Positions 34,940-44,894 of a DNA stretch of 64,000 bases are shown here, piece by piece. Positions within the stretch are counted from its first letter, which is position 1. Each line of letters begins with the position of its first letter. Under the pieces are notes generated by a model. That model was not told where the DNA came from. It saw only the letters and a list, made by a program, of their open reading frames with translations, and ran no database searches. The position numbers were made by a program, and so were the translations under genes. The DNA comes from Streptomyces monomycini (GTDB lineage: Bacteria > Actinomycetota > Actinomycetes > Streptomycetales > Streptomycetaceae): NCBI RefSeq assembly GCF_022271435.1, contig NZ_JAFIQY010000007.1:186001-250000 (forward strand), in the 5' to 3' direction.

Positions 34940-36529
34940 TCAGTCGGCCGTGGCCGGACGCAGCAGCGCCAGCAGCAGGCCGCGGGCCCGGCTGCGGGCC
35001 CGGGCCACGCGGATGTCGGCCCGGCTGACCCCGCCGACGGCCGCGTCCAGCGCGGTCAACGCCGTCTCCACGAAGGGCCGCAGGACCTCCGTCCCGGCCT
35101 GCTCGGGGACGGCCAGGCGCCAGAACGTGTCCTCGGCGGCCGGCCAGAACCGGTGCAGCGCCGCGGACGCCCACGGGCCGGGCTTGCGGCGATCGAGACG
35201 GACCTTGGCCGTCGGCGAGGCGTCCGCGGCCGGGGCGGCGGACAGCTTCCAGCCGACCATGGCGGCGAGCTCCAGCCGTTGCCCGGTGCGCTCGGCGGCC
35301 TCGTGGCAGCGGGCGATGTGGTGGGCCATGGACCGGTCGTTCTCCTCCTGCCACTGCAGCACCGGGGGAGTCGTCGCCTGGAACCAGACGCTGTCCTTTT
35401 GCTGACCGTCCTGGTCGAAGCCGTACGCCCGCACCCGTAGCGTCGGCCGCAGGGCCTTGGGCAGCTCTTCCAGGCAGGGCGGGCGCTGCGCGTCGATGCG
35501 GCTGGTCTTCAGCAGCAGCGCGTCCACATCGCGCCACAGCGCCCGGGCGCCGTCCGCCTCCCGCGGCTGGAAGCCGCCGTCCGTGCGCCGGTCCAGGATC
35601 TGGTACGGGTCGCGCACCCGATGGGGCCGTTCGTGGGTGGCCCAGGTGAGGTAGGCGTCGGTGACCGCGCGGTGATCCTCGGACGGCACCAGGAGGGCGG
35701 CGTGCCGAAAGCGGCCGGTCAGCAGCCGCCCCGGCCAGGTCAGGGGCTCAAGCGGCGCCAGCGGGGAGCGGAGGTCCTCCTCCCACGGACAGGCATCCTG
35801 TCCTCCTTCGTCCGGGGCCGTATCGGGGCGGGGCACGGCCAGCACCAGCGTGGTGAACAGCTCTCGCCCCCAGGGGAAGTACGACACGGATTTGCGCAAT
35901 GGGGCCGCGTCGGTGCTGCCGGTGCGCTGGTCGGTGATGCGCCGGGGGGTGCACTGGCCCGACGGGCCGAAGAACAGCTGCGCGATCAGATGCCAGGCGG
36001 CCTCGGCCGCGGGGACCGGCGCCGGCGCGGCGTCGGTGAAGTGCCCGAACAAAATGGCGCCGTTGACGCCGGTCGGCCGCCCGAAGACGAGCTTGTTGAC
36101 CCCCGACGGATTCGGCTCGCCGCTCGCCGTGACGCACTCCGTCGCCAGCCGCGGATCCTGCAGGAACGGCCGCGCGGCATCGAAGAGATCGAACCGGCCC
36201 GCCGGCACCGCCCCATCGAAGTACGCGTCCACCGCGCCGGGTTCGAACCTGCCGTGACGCAGGACCTTGTGTCGCAGCCGCAGCCAGTCCTGGAGGTTCT
36301 CCGCCGGCCCCGGATCGCCGAGCGTGACCCCGTGTGCGCCGGCGACCCGGGCCGTCACCGCGGCCAGGATGCGCAGCAGGCCCGCCGCGGCCGGTGCCAC
36401 CGGCAGCTCCAGGTCGGTGATCTCGTGCGCCCGCTTGAAGACCCCGCGCAGCCCCAGCCGCAGCGGCGCACCGTCTGCTAAGCGCACCGGAATCCACGGC
36501 TCGTCCCGCAGATCGAACCCCCCACCCAC
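34940..36529 (-). CDS. cse1: Cascade large subunit Cse1 (Cas8e)
   Basis: A 529-aa Cse1/CasA that recognises the PAM and recruits Cas3. It begins FDLRDEPWIPVRLADG, the family's near-universal opening, and has the C-terminal four-helix bundle (about 400-529). GTG at 36529 is the start, with GAGGGGAC upstream. The 464 bp between it and cas3 holds its likely promoter and the small CRISPR remnant. Confidence 0.95.
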   Translation of the reverse strand: MGGGFDLRDEPWIPVRLADGAPLRLGLRGVFKRAHEITDLELPVAPAAAGLLRILAAVTARVAGAHGVTLGDPGPAENLQDWLRLRHKVLRHGRFEPGAVDAYFDGAVPAGRFDLFDAARPFLQDPRLATECVTASGEPNPSGVNKLVFGRPTGVNGAILFGHFTDAAPAPVPAAEAAWHLIAQLFFGPSGQCTPRRITDQRTGSTDAAPLRKSVSYFPWGRELFTTLVLAVPRPDTAPDEGGQDACPWEEDLRSPLAPLEPLTWPGRLLTGRFRHAALLVPSEDHRAVTDAYLTWATHERPHRVRDPYQILDRRTDGGFQPREADGARALWRDVDALLLKTSRIDAQRPPCLEELPKALRPTLRVRAYGFDQDGQQKDSVWFQATTPPVLQWQEENDRSMAHHIARCHEAAERTGQRLELAAMVGWKLSAAPAADASPTAKVRLDRRKPGPWASAALHRFWPAAEDTFWRLAVPEQAGTEVLRPFVETALTALDAAVGGVSRADIRVARARSRARGLLLALLRPATAD

Positions 36530-36887
36530 CGCCGTCCCCTCTCACCGACGTATCGCAGCACAGCACACCCCGGACCAGGGCACACCGTCGTCAACGGCGG
36601 GACCGCCGCGACGTGTTGCACATCCAAGCACCCGCCACTGACAACGGGCGTCCGGGGCCGGGCCCCACGGCCGAGTGAACCAGAGCCGGCGATCGTCCGC
36701 AGCCCAATCAAGCTGAAAGACCGGGGAGTTAAAGAGGGGGGTCCGTACGTGAGGGCGGTGCCCGCGATGGACCGGATGGGGGGAACGAGCCGACGGCCGC
36801 CCGCACGCGCAGGTGCCGACGCTGCGTGCCGCGTCGGCTGCGGCGTATCGTGCAGCCGGGCGATGCCCAGTCCGCGCCTTCGTGTCA

Positions 36888-36977
36888 CTGTTCCTCACCA
36901 CCGTGGGGGTGTTCCGCTGAACGAGCGCGGACCGGTCCTCTCCGGAGCTCTCTCCCCGCCACCGTGGGGGTGCGCAC
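36888..36977 (+). CRISPR. Two-repeat CRISPR remnant between cas3 and cse1
   Basis: Two copies of a CRISPR-like repeat at 36888-36916 and 36949-36977 share CCACCGTGGGGGTG exactly and most of TCCCC/TCCTC before it. They are 61 bp apart, the exact period of the main array, leaving one 32-bp spacer at 36917-36948. They share the stem-loop layout of the main repeat (CTCCCCGC...GGGGGTG) but a different loop, and are read on the opposite strand. Not part of any gene. Confidence 0.65.
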
Positions 36978-36993
36978 TACAAGCCGACGCTGC

Positions 36994-39861
36994 CTACTGC
37001 CGTACCAGCCCCAGATCCTCGTCCAGGTAAAGCCTTTTGCCGCTCACCGCCACCGGCTGCGGCACCCCTGCCACCACCGGCTGGCACAGGACCAAGACCT
37101 CGCTGAGCAGCGGATGCTGCCCCCACGCGGCGGGCGGCGCCAACCGTTCCCGGTCCTCTCCCGAAAACCAGGTCCCGCGCACCGGCACCGTGCGGCGCAT
37201 CACGGCACGGACCGCAGCCGCCGTGACCGCATCACCGGGGCCGGCCGCAGGCAGCGGCTCCTGGCCATCGAGGTCGAGTGTCGTGCGGCCGTCCGGATGC
37301 AGGTAGACGCACAGCAGCCGCACCGATTCCGCTCCCAGCCGGGTGGCGGTCTCCCACTCGTCCTCCTCGCCGGGCAGGCTGTGCAGCGCATGCAGACCAC
37401 CCACCTGCTGCGCCCGGGGAATGACCACCAGGCCCGCCTGCCCGCGCTCGGCCAGCTCCTTGCCGCGATGCGCGCTCCAGGCCATACGACCCCGGGCGTC
37501 GAGGGCCTCCCAGTCGACGGGCTCCGCTGCCGTGCCGTGCACGGACTCCACCAGCGCCTGCACCTCGCCGGGAACCGCGACGGTGCGCCCGTCCAGGGCA
37601 GCGACGGCCGCGGACGTGGCGGCCAGGAGGTGTTCGGTATACACCTCGCCCCAGTGCCGCGGCACGCTGCCGCCCCCGGCCAGCGGATCCAGGACCACCA
37701 GCACCGGCTCCCTGGCCCAGGCCGGGCGACTGGGCCCGTCGGCCCGCGCACGGCGGGCCCACCAGTTCTCGTGCCGCCAGCACCGGCCGGCCCGCTGCAA
37801 CAACAGTGCCAGTGGCGCCAGATCGCTGATCACCAGGTCGGCATCCAGGTCCAGCGACTGCTCGACCACCTGCGTGGCCACGACGATGCGGCGCACCGGC
37901 CGCGGCCCGGTGCGCCCCAGCCCGCCGGTAACCGACGCGGTGCGCCGCTCCCGCACCTCCCCGGGGAACCGGGCGTGCAGGAGCTGCACGTCACCACCGT
38001 CCTGGTGGGAGCGGTCATCGACGCGCGCCCGCAACGCCTGATAGGTCTCCTGTGCGTCGGCCACCGTGTTGCACACCACCAGGGCGACGCCGCCCTGGCC
38101 TTCGACGACCGGGGCCAGCAGGCACTCGATCACCGCCAGCCGGCGGCGCGCCGCGCGCCGCGTCGGCCCGTGGGTGACCGGCTCGACCTGCACCCGCAGC
38201 GCCATGTTCCGCACAACAGCCTGCGCCGTCTTGGCCTCTTGGGAAATCGCGGTGGCCCGCGGGCCACCGGCACCTGGTGCCGCGGCGGCATCCACATACA
38301 GCCAGCCCGGGTACGGCGCCGGGAAGGACAGCTGCGCGAGGCGATCCGTGCGGTGGCCGGCGCCCCGGAGATACTCCTTGATCAGCCGGTCGCTCACGGA
38401 GGCCGGCAAGGTCGCCGACAGCAGCACCACCGGAACCCCGTAGGCCCCCAGCCAGTTCAGCAGCCGCGCCAACAGCACCTGCATGTACGGGTCGTAGGCG
38501 TGCGCCTCGTCCACGATGAACGTCTTGTTCGACAGCGCCAGCAGCCGCAGGGCGTTGTGCCGCACCGGCAGCACCGCCATCAGCGCCTGGTCCACCGTGC
38601 CCACCGTGAACTGTGCCAGCAGCGGGCGCTTCGCCCCCCGCAGCCACTGCTGGGGCCGCATGTCCGCCTCCGCACGCTCCCGGCCCACGGCACGCTCGTC
38701 GCCGTCGCAGGTCACCACCGGCGTCCCCGCGGCCAGGTCGTCGTCGCTGTAGGCGTCGTTGAGCCAGGCCATACTGTGGACGAGCGTCAGCCCGGCACCA
38801 TCACCCGCCTGCCGGCGCAGCGCACCTGCCACCCGCCCGTACATCTGATCACTCGTCGCCATTGTCGGCAGCAGGAAAGCCAGCCCCCGGGTCCCGAACG
38901 CGGCCGACACCACGCGCTCGGCTTCCAAAGCGGCCTCGCTCTTGCCGTCCCCCGGCGCCGCAGTGACCAGCAGGATCCCGCCCCGCCCGCCACGTCCCAC
39001 ACCAGAGGGCAGCTCTTTCATGACGGATCGCTGCAACGGGTTGGGCTCCCCGGCGATCCCGTACGCCTCCGAGAAGCCTCGCCGGGACAACTCCACCGGC
39101 GTCAGCCCGGCCTCGGCCAGCAGCCCCGCCGCATCCGCACAGGACCGCACGAAGTGTTCTTCCAGTGATGCCTCCAGGCTCTGCTGCCGGCGCCGCAGGT
39201 AGTCCGCCTGGCTGACCAGCCAGTCCGCCAGGATCACCACACCCGTCACGAGCACGGCCGCAGGCGCAGCGAAAGACTCCGGCTCCGCAGGCGCTCCCAG
39301 CAGACAGTGCACCGCCCGCACATGGGCCACCCGCTGCCGCTCCCACACGCCGGTACCCAGGAAGGGATCGTCGCCCCCGGTGTCATCCGGGCGGTGGAAC
39401 CGGCCGTGATGCCCCCCGATGATCTCCGCGATCCGTGCCGCAGCCCCGTACTCGTCCTCCGTATCGAACCCCAGGGCGGCCAGGGCGGCCTCGGCCGCCT
39501 TCAGACCGGCCACGTCATGCCCCATCCGGTCGGCCGTCATCGTCCCGGCATCCGCACGGAACACCGGATCAAGGTGTGCGCGGCCGTGCCGGGAACAGAA
39601 CTGGAAGCCGGACAGCTTGCCCACATCGTGCAACCCGGCACACAGGCCGACCGCCGCCCGCGCCGCTGCCTCATCATCGCCGACCCCCAGACCAGCCGCG
39701 ATGCTGCACCGCTGGTTCGCCGACAGGTACTCGTCCCACAGATGCAAGGCCTTGGCCGCCGCATCCAGCAGATGCCGCACCAGCGGATACGGCGGCAACT
39801 GCGGATCCAGCCCCCGCGACTTCCCCCACAACGACTCGTTCGGCACGTCCTCCGCCCCCAT
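36994..39861 (-). CDS. cas3: CRISPR helicase-nuclease Cas3
   Basis: A 955-aa Cas3 that nicks and unwinds DNA bound by Cascade. The N-terminal HD nuclease domain has GLHDVGKLSGFQF and a downstream GGHHGRFH; the SF2 helicase has Walker A APGDGKSEAA, the box DEAHAYD, motif III SATLP and motif VI QRAGRCWRH. The ATG at 39861 is used; a GTG two codons earlier has a slightly better-spaced AAGGGG. It is separated from cse1 by 464 bp, so it may have its own regulation. Confidence 0.96.
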   Translation of the reverse strand: MGAEDVPNESLWGKSRGLDPQLPPYPLVRHLLDAAAKALHLWDEYLSANQRCSIAAGLGVGDDEAAARAAVGLCAGLHDVGKLSGFQFCSRHGRAHLDPVFRADAGTMTADRMGHDVAGLKAAEAALAALGFDTEDEYGAAARIAEIIGGHHGRFHRPDDTGGDDPFLGTGVWERQRVAHVRAVHCLLGAPAEPESFAAPAAVLVTGVVILADWLVSQADYLRRRQQSLEASLEEHFVRSCADAAGLLAEAGLTPVELSRRGFSEAYGIAGEPNPLQRSVMKELPSGVGRGGRGGILLVTAAPGDGKSEAALEAERVVSAAFGTRGLAFLLPTMATSDQMYGRVAGALRRQAGDGAGLTLVHSMAWLNDAYSDDDLAAGTPVVTCDGDERAVGRERAEADMRPQQWLRGAKRPLLAQFTVGTVDQALMAVLPVRHNALRLLALSNKTFIVDEAHAYDPYMQVLLARLLNWLGAYGVPVVLLSATLPASVSDRLIKEYLRGAGHRTDRLAQLSFPAPYPGWLYVDAAAAPGAGGPRATAISQEAKTAQAVVRNMALRVQVEPVTHGPTRRAARRRLAVIECLLAPVVEGQGGVALVVCNTVADAQETYQALRARVDDRSHQDGGDVQLLHARFPGEVRERRTASVTGGLGRTGPRPVRRIVVATQVVEQSLDLDADLVISDLAPLALLLQRAGRCWRHENWWARRARADGPSRPAWAREPVLVVLDPLAGGGSVPRHWGEVYTEHLLAATSAAVAALDGRTVAVPGEVQALVESVHGTAAEPVDWEALDARGRMAWSAHRGKELAERGQAGLVVIPRAQQVGGLHALHSLPGEEDEWETATRLGAESVRLLCVYLHPDGRTTLDLDGQEPLPAAGPGDAVTAAAVRAVMRRTVPVRGTWFSGEDRERLAPPAAWGQHPLLSEVLVLCQPVVAGVPQPVAVSGKRLYLDEDLGLVRQ

Positions 39862-40669
39862 GGACACCCCAACCCCTTCACTGCCTGGCGTCGCCGCCCC
39901 AGCGCAACCGAGTGTGCGAAAAAGCCAAGCACACCCCACTGACAGGGCCCCGCCCGACGTGTCGCGTGCGTGGCCCGCTCGGAACAAGGGACGGCAGACG
40001 TCAGCAGGCCACCATCCGCCCGGTCGCCGACGGTTGGGTCGTCCTGGCCTGGAGGGACCTTCGCACTGGGTAGGGCAGTGACACTGGGGAGCCGGCCCGG
40101 CCGGTGTTGATCGAGGACCTGCTGGACACGGATTACGAACGGAGCCCCTGTCGCCCGCGCGAGCCCGGGGACGAGAGCTCGACCCGGCCAAGACGCTGCT
40201 TGACCACCGGCGGATCCACTCGTTACGCATCCCGAGTCACCACGTGATTGCGACGTGCGGTGAGCTGCGTGACATCGCTGCGCAGTTGATGCACAAGGGA
40301 GAGAGCCCGGTGCATCCCCGCAGCGTGGCGTGGCACCCGGTTGGCCAGACGCCCCCCAATCCCTGCCGATACATCCATGCCGGCACACGATTGTGTGGGG
40401 TCAACGAAACGAGTCGAGAGCGCCGAATGGGCAGTCAAGAAGCAAGCTTCGCTTGTCGAATAACTAGTGCGTACGCAATAGCCATGTGAGAGGCTCACGC
40501 CAGTAGTAAGTTAACTGTGTCCGTGCACGATCGAAGCGCGTAGGCCACCGCAAAGGTGTGAGGAAAGCTATGCGGGGCTGTAACGGTCCGTGCCCGACAG
40601 CCGAGCCGCTGGCCCCGGGGACGCGTAGGACGTGCCCCCGGGGCTGGTGGGCACCCGGCCGCTGAGCGG
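39862..40669. other. Intergenic region upstream of cas3
   Basis: About 800 bp with no supportable gene. Positions 40380-40560 are noticeably AT-richer than their surroundings. Open frames on both strands here (for example 40223-40498 minus) have no ribosome site or motif. Confidence 0.5.
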
Positions 40670-40706
40670 CTGGCGAACCTGGTGGCGTCAACACCAGGTT
40701 CGCCAG
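40670..40706. terminator. Strong hairpin after small membrane gene
   Basis: CTGGCGAACCTGGTG and CACCAGGTTCGCCAG form a 15-bp perfect stem with a 7-base loop, immediately after the stop of the 38-aa gene. Confidence 0.85.
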
Positions 40707-40823
40707 CTACAGCAGGGCGTCCACGAACTTGGCTGCCACAGCGGAGACGAAGGCTCCGATGACGATGAGTGCCAGTTCGCGTCGGCCCAGCCGGTCGGCC
40801 AGGTTCCCTAAGCGGCGTCGCAT
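40707..40823 (-). CDS. Small membrane protein, 38 aa
   Basis: An ATG at 40823 preceded by CCGGAGG (spacing 7) opens a 38-aa frame: a basic N-terminus (MRRRLGNLADRLGRRE), then one TM helix (LALIVIGAFVSAVAAKFVDA) and stop. The gene is bounded exactly by the strong hairpin at 40670-40706. Ribosome site, TM segment and terminator together make it credible. Function unknown; a monotopic peptide with inside-positive topology. Confidence 0.7.
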   Translation of the reverse strand: MRRRLGNLADRLGRRELALIVIGAFVSAVAAKFVDALL

Positions 40824-41522
40824 CTTGCGCACCTCCGGTGATCGGCCCCGGACCCGGTGTCCGGGCGCGTGGTGGATCGGAGGCAGAGCAGGATGCCGCG
40901 CGAATGGAGCCTACGGTCAGCGGCGCCTGCCGTAGGCGGAAATCGTGAAATCTGCGGTCGGTATGCGCGGCAGAGGGCGCCGACGACGCTCATCGAAGTG
41001 TCCGGCGGCCGAGGACGGGCAGGTGGTCTTGTCGTCGTTGGTGCTTGCCTCGCAGTGGGACACGACAGCACCGCACCCGGCGTCTCACCCAGCGGCGACG
41101 CCGGGTGGACCGAACAACGGGGGCGTCTCGGCGAACTGGTCCCCACGGGGGCAGCCCGCCCCGTCGGGATCACTGCAGCGCAGCCGTAGCTGCTCCAAGT
41201 CGGCCGAGCTCGGACGGCTGGGTGTCTGTGCGAGCCTGTGCCCAGGGCCGCGTAGCGGGGGCTCCCGGCCGGGGAAGCTTGGAGTATGCGTCGGTGCGCG
41301 AGTCCGCTCCGTGCCCCGCCCGTAACAATCGCCGAGCCACCCTGTCGGTGCGGAAGGCCGAGCGGGACGGGTATCAGGAGGCTTGCCGATGCTGTGTGAC
41401 GGTGCTGGGGTACGTCCGCAGGGCCCGGTCAGGTGCATCTGGGGCACCGGGAGGGACGCCTGCCACCACCCGGGGAGACGCGGCTCGCCGATCGGGCGCT
41501 CCTGTCGTTGACCAGATGGCCG
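40824..41522. other. Intergenic region
   Basis: About 700 bp without a supportable gene. It includes an imperfect hairpin (about 40845-40868) upstream of the small gene. A 40-aa frame at 41389-41511 has an AGGAGG but no protein-like composition. Confidence 0.45.
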
Positions 41523-42908
41523 TCAGGCCGCGACGTTCAGTTCGGTGCGGACGCGGTGGACGAAACCGCGGACAGCCGGCTCGTGGCGCCAGGGGGCCAG
41601 GGCGGTGGTGAACTCGCGGACGTAGTCGGTGGCCCGGGTGGACTGCACGCGGGCGAGGATGTCGACGGATTGGTGCCCGAGTGCGAGGCCGCGGTCCAGG
41701 TCGCGGGCCTGGAGGTGGGCGGTGCCGACGATGGCGAGCCGCATGCCGACCGAGCGGGTGAAGACACCCGGTGGCATGGCGGCGGCCTGCCGATTCCAGG
41801 CGAGGGCAGCCTCGGGGTTGTGCAGGTCCCGGAAGATCTCGGCCGCGTCGGCGGACAGCCGGGCGTGATGATAGAAGTCGATGTAGGCCGGATCATCCCC
41901 TTGCCGGGCGTCGGCCTGCCCGAGGAGGCATTCTGAGGCGGCCAGGGCCCGGGAGGCTGCTGGGGCATTGTTGTCTCGGGCGTGGGCGCGGGCCTCGATG
42001 AGTTTGGTGAAGGCCAGCACCCGTGGGACGGCTTGGGCCTTGGCGCGTTCGTGGGCGCCCTGGGCCATGTCGATGGCTTCGGAGACGAAACCGCGCAGGA
42101 GCGCCTGCATGGCCATGGTGGTCAGGATGTAGCAGCCGAGTTGTACATTGCCGCCGGCGCGGGCCAGACGCAGTGCCTGGATGAAGTGGCGCTGTGCGGC
42201 GTCATGGCGACCGACATCGAAAGCGGTCCACCCGGCGAGGCGGGACAGTTCCGCGGTGACGGAAAACAGCTCGCGGCCGACGGCGTCGGAGAAGGAGCCG
42301 CGCAGCAGGGGAGCGGAGCGCTGGGTCAGGCAGGCGGTGACGGAACTGGCCTTCCAGTTGCCGCCGCCGTACTTGGAGTCCCAGCGGCGGGCCTCGTCAG
42401 CGGACTCGCGCAGCTCGGCGAGGTCGGCCCGGCCGACCCGCCGGCCTCCGCTGTGATCGGCAGTCTGGTCGGCGGGGATGGCCAGCCAGCGGGTCACCGG
42501 AGTGGTGAAGGCGGACGCGGCGAAGCCGGATCCGGTCAGAAAATCGCGACGGTTCACGCTGCTCCAGAACGAGGTGGCGACACGGACCGCATCCGCACGG
42601 TCCCGGGCGAAATCCAATCCCACCTGAGCATCCAGTGTCTCGCCCTGCTCCATGCCGATGTCGGCGAGGGTCACGGGCCGGCCGAGGCGTTCGCCGACCG
42701 CCTGGGCGAGCAGGACGGGCACGGGCCACTTCGGGGTCACACCCCGCTGGGCCCAGTTGGCGAGACTGGTGTGGGAGTAGGAGGCCTGTATTCCGGCGTG
42801 GTGCGCCAACTGGTTCACGCGCAGAGCCAAGGACTTCTTGCTCGCGCCGCAGGCTTCGATGAGCCGGGCCAGTTCCGTGTTGGGCGGGCGGGCCCGGCGG
42901 TCAGTCAT
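41523..42908 (-). CDS. XRE-family regulator with TPR-like sensor domain
   Basis: A 461-aa protein. The N-terminal HTH region (about 5-70; LARLIEACGASKKSLALRVN) is followed by a linker with a Tat-like stretch (RRDFLTGSGFAASAF, about 120-135) and a long C-terminal helical TPR-type domain. Such architecture is common in Streptomyces regulators of development and secondary metabolism (NsdA-like). The start could be ATG 42908 or GTG 42914. It is divergent from the rpiB-degT-radical SAM operon and is the natural candidate for its regulator. Confidence 0.8.
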   Translation of the reverse strand: MTDRRARPPNTELARLIEACGASKKSLALRVNQLAHHAGIQASYSHTSLANWAQRGVTPKWPVPVLLAQAVGERLGRPVTLADIGMEQGETLDAQVGLDFARDRADAVRVATSFWSSVNRRDFLTGSGFAASAFTTPVTRWLAIPADQTADHSGGRRVGRADLAELRESADEARRWDSKYGGGNWKASSVTACLTQRSAPLLRGSFSDAVGRELFSVTAELSRLAGWTAFDVGRHDAAQRHFIQALRLARAGGNVQLGCYILTTMAMQALLRGFVSEAIDMAQGAHERAKAQAVPRVLAFTKLIEARAHARDNNAPAASRALAASECLLGQADARQGDDPAYIDFYHHARLSADAAEIFRDLHNPEAALAWNRQAAAMPPGVFTRSVGMRLAIVGTAHLQARDLDRGLALGHQSVDILARVQSTRATDYVREFTTALAPWRHEPAVRGFVHRVRTELNVAA

Positions 42909-43191
42909 GGTCACCTGTTCCCCTTCCGGGGCAGCGCTGGAAAAGGCTTATGCGAAGAGACGGGGACAGTGGTCGGGCGCCGTAGGGCCTGATGATCAGG
43001 CCCGGGTGCCGAGAGTTGACCGAAGCGCGCAGGGTGCGCTGCCGAGGTTATTGCCCTGCAGGGTAGCGGTGAACCGCCGCTGCGAGCTGTGAGCCCTCGT
43101 GTGAGCCCTCCCCGGCGCGGCGGGCGGACGGTGAGATGTGGGCACAGGCCACCGGCGCGGTCCGGCGGCATCACGTGGGAAGGGGGCGCCG

Positions 43192-43683
43192 GTGGAACGG
43201 TTGCGCATTGTGGTCGGCTCCGATCAGGCCGGTCACGCGTACAAGGAAGCCTTGGCCGCGGATCTGCGGTCCAGTGTGCTGGTCTCGTCGGTGACGGATG
43301 TCGGCGTGGACACCCGAGGGGGCGCCGTCTATCCGGAGGTGGCGTTCGCGGCCGCGCAGATGGTCGCGGCAGGCGCGGCCGACCGGGGGGTGCTGGTGTG
43401 TCACACCGGCTTGGGCGTCGCCATCGCGGCCAACAAGGTCCGGGGAGTGCGCGCGGTGACCGCCCACGACCCGCTGTCAATCCGGCATGCGGTGCTCCAC
43501 AACAACGCCCAGATGCTGGCGCTCGGGCAGGGCGTGGTCGGTCTCGGCCTGGCACGGGAGCTGGTCCGGCAGTGGATGACCTACCGGTTCGACGTGACCT
43601 CGTCGGCCGCGGCGAAGCTCGCGCTCATCACCGACTTCGAGAACCGCCCAGAGGGTCGCCAAGAGGACCGCCATGCCCACTGA
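43192..43683 (+). CDS. RpiB/LacAB-family sugar-phosphate isomerase
   Basis: A 163-aa member of the RpiB/LacA/LacB family. It starts RIVVGSDQAGHAYKEALAAD (phosphate-binding region) and has LVCHTGLGVAIAANKVRGVR, where the family's active-site Cys occurs (about residue 70), then AVTAHDPLSIRHAVLHNNAQ. It isomerises an aldose/ketose phosphate, most likely ribose/ribulose 5-phosphate or an allose relative. GTG at 43192 has a GAAGGGG site. It is the first gene of a six-gene set and overlaps the aminotransferase by 11 bases, implying a dedicated pathway copy rather than housekeeping. Confidence 0.85.
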   Translation: MERLRIVVGSDQAGHAYKEALAADLRSSVLVSSVTDVGVDTRGGAVYPEVAFAAAQMVAAGAADRGVLVCHTGLGVAIAANKVRGVRAVTAHDPLSIRHAVLHNNAQMLALGQGVVGLGLARELVRQWMTYRFDVTSSAAAKLALITDFENRPEGRQEDRHAH

Positions 43684-44878
43684 CCGTGCGACCGTGCCCC
43701 GCTCCCGGTCCCGCCTGCGGTGGCCGGTCGAACCGGCTCAGGGCGGCTGGTACACGGCCGCCGAGCACGCCGCAGTGGACGCGCTGCTGGCCGAGTCGGA
43801 CGACTGGCGGGTCGGCTGGAAGGCCACCGTGGGCGTGGCCGCCTTCGAGGAGGCGTTCGCCGTCTACACCGGCAGCCGGTGCGCCGTCGCCTTCAACTCC
43901 GGCGGCACCGCCCTGGAGATGCTGCTGCGCTGCCTGCACCTGGGCCCCGGGGACGAGGTGGTCTCCTGTGCCGTGAACTTCGTCGGTCCGCACCTGGCCG
44001 TCATCGGTCAGGGCGCCCGCCTCGTTCTGGCCGAACCCGCGCTGCCCACGCTGAATCTTGACCCGGTGGATACCGAGCGGGTTCTCAGCGCCCGTACAAG
44101 GGCCATCGTGGTGACGCACTGGAACGGCGCGGTCTGCGACCTGCGCCCGTTCGTGGAGCTGGCCGCGCGGCACCCGCATCCGGTGCACGGCCCGCCCCGG
44201 GTGATCGTGGACGCCGCGCGGGCCTGCGGCGGCCGGTCCCCGTCCGGAGCCCGTGTGGGCGCCGAGGGCTGGGCCACGATGTTCTCCTTCGAGTCGAAGA
44301 AACTCATGACGACCCTCGGCCAGGGCGGCATGGTCACCACCAACGACGCCTTCCTGGCCGAGCGCCTGCGCCGGTTGCGCACCTACGGCGGCACCCAGGA
44401 ATGGGGCACCAACCAGATGATGACCAAGGCGCAGGCGGCCGTCGGACTGGTCCAGCTCGCCCGCCTGGACGAGATGAACGACGCGCGCATCGCCCGTGCG
44501 CACCAGCGCACCACGCTCCTCTCCGACGTCGAAGAGCTGACACCGCCGCCGACCTTGCATGATCATCAGCACTTGTACTACCGGCACAACCTGCTCGTGC
44601 CCGAGACCTGGGCCGGCCGGGGGCGCGATGCGCTGATGGAAACCCTGGCCCGGGAGTACGGGGTCGGCAGCATCATCAGCGACCGGCCTGCCTACCTCTT
44701 CCACCGCCGGGTGCACGAGCACCTCCGCGGCCGGAACTGCCCGCGCGCCGAACGGCTCACCGACCGGTTGCTGTGCCCCTGCCTGCACCCACGGGTCCCC
44801 GCTGCCGACGAGCAGCAGATCACCGACGCCATCCGGCAGGCCACCGCCCAGGTCGCCCGCACGTACCCCGCACCGTGA
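43673..44878 (+). CDS. DegT/DnrJ/EryC1/StrS-family aminotransferase
   Basis: A 401-aa PLP enzyme of the sugar aminotransferase family, usually converting a keto-sugar or keto-cyclitol to the amine. Visible are VAFNSGGTALEMLLRCL, the PLP-binding DAARACGG, and the Schiff-base lysine region FSFESKKLMTTLGQGGM, where ESKK replaces the usual HPTK/NATK. It has an AGAGGA site and couples to the isomerase. With that gene upstream, an aminated pentose or cyclitol product is a reasonable inference. Confidence 0.9.
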   Translation: MPTDRATVPRSRSRLRWPVEPAQGGWYTAAEHAAVDALLAESDDWRVGWKATVGVAAFEEAFAVYTGSRCAVAFNSGGTALEMLLRCLHLGPGDEVVSCAVNFVGPHLAVIGQGARLVLAEPALPTLNLDPVDTERVLSARTRAIVVTHWNGAVCDLRPFVELAARHPHPVHGPPRVIVDAARACGGRSPSGARVGAEGWATMFSFESKKLMTTLGQGGMVTTNDAFLAERLRRLRTYGGTQEWGTNQMMTKAQAAVGLVQLARLDEMNDARIARAHQRTTLLSDVEELTPPPTLHDHQHLYYRHNLLVPETWAGRGRDALMETLAREYGVGSIISDRPAYLFHRRVHEHLRGRNCPRAERLTDRLLCPCLHPRVPAADEQQITDAIRQATAQVARTYPAP

Positions 44879-44894
44879 CCCCGAAGGACGACCG

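Noticed and set aside
36690..36887. A leader for the two-repeat CRISPR remnant
   Set aside because: AT-richer patches exist (AATCAAGCTGAAAGACC region) but these equally fit a cse1 promoter on the other strand; no basis to choose.
40223..40498. 91-aa minus-strand frame upstream of cas3
   Set aside because: No ribosome site, unusual base composition, no motif.
41389..41511. 40-aa plus-strand frame with AGGAGG
   Set aside because: Composition is Arg/Gly/Cys-rich and not protein-like, no coupling or terminator; insufficient support.
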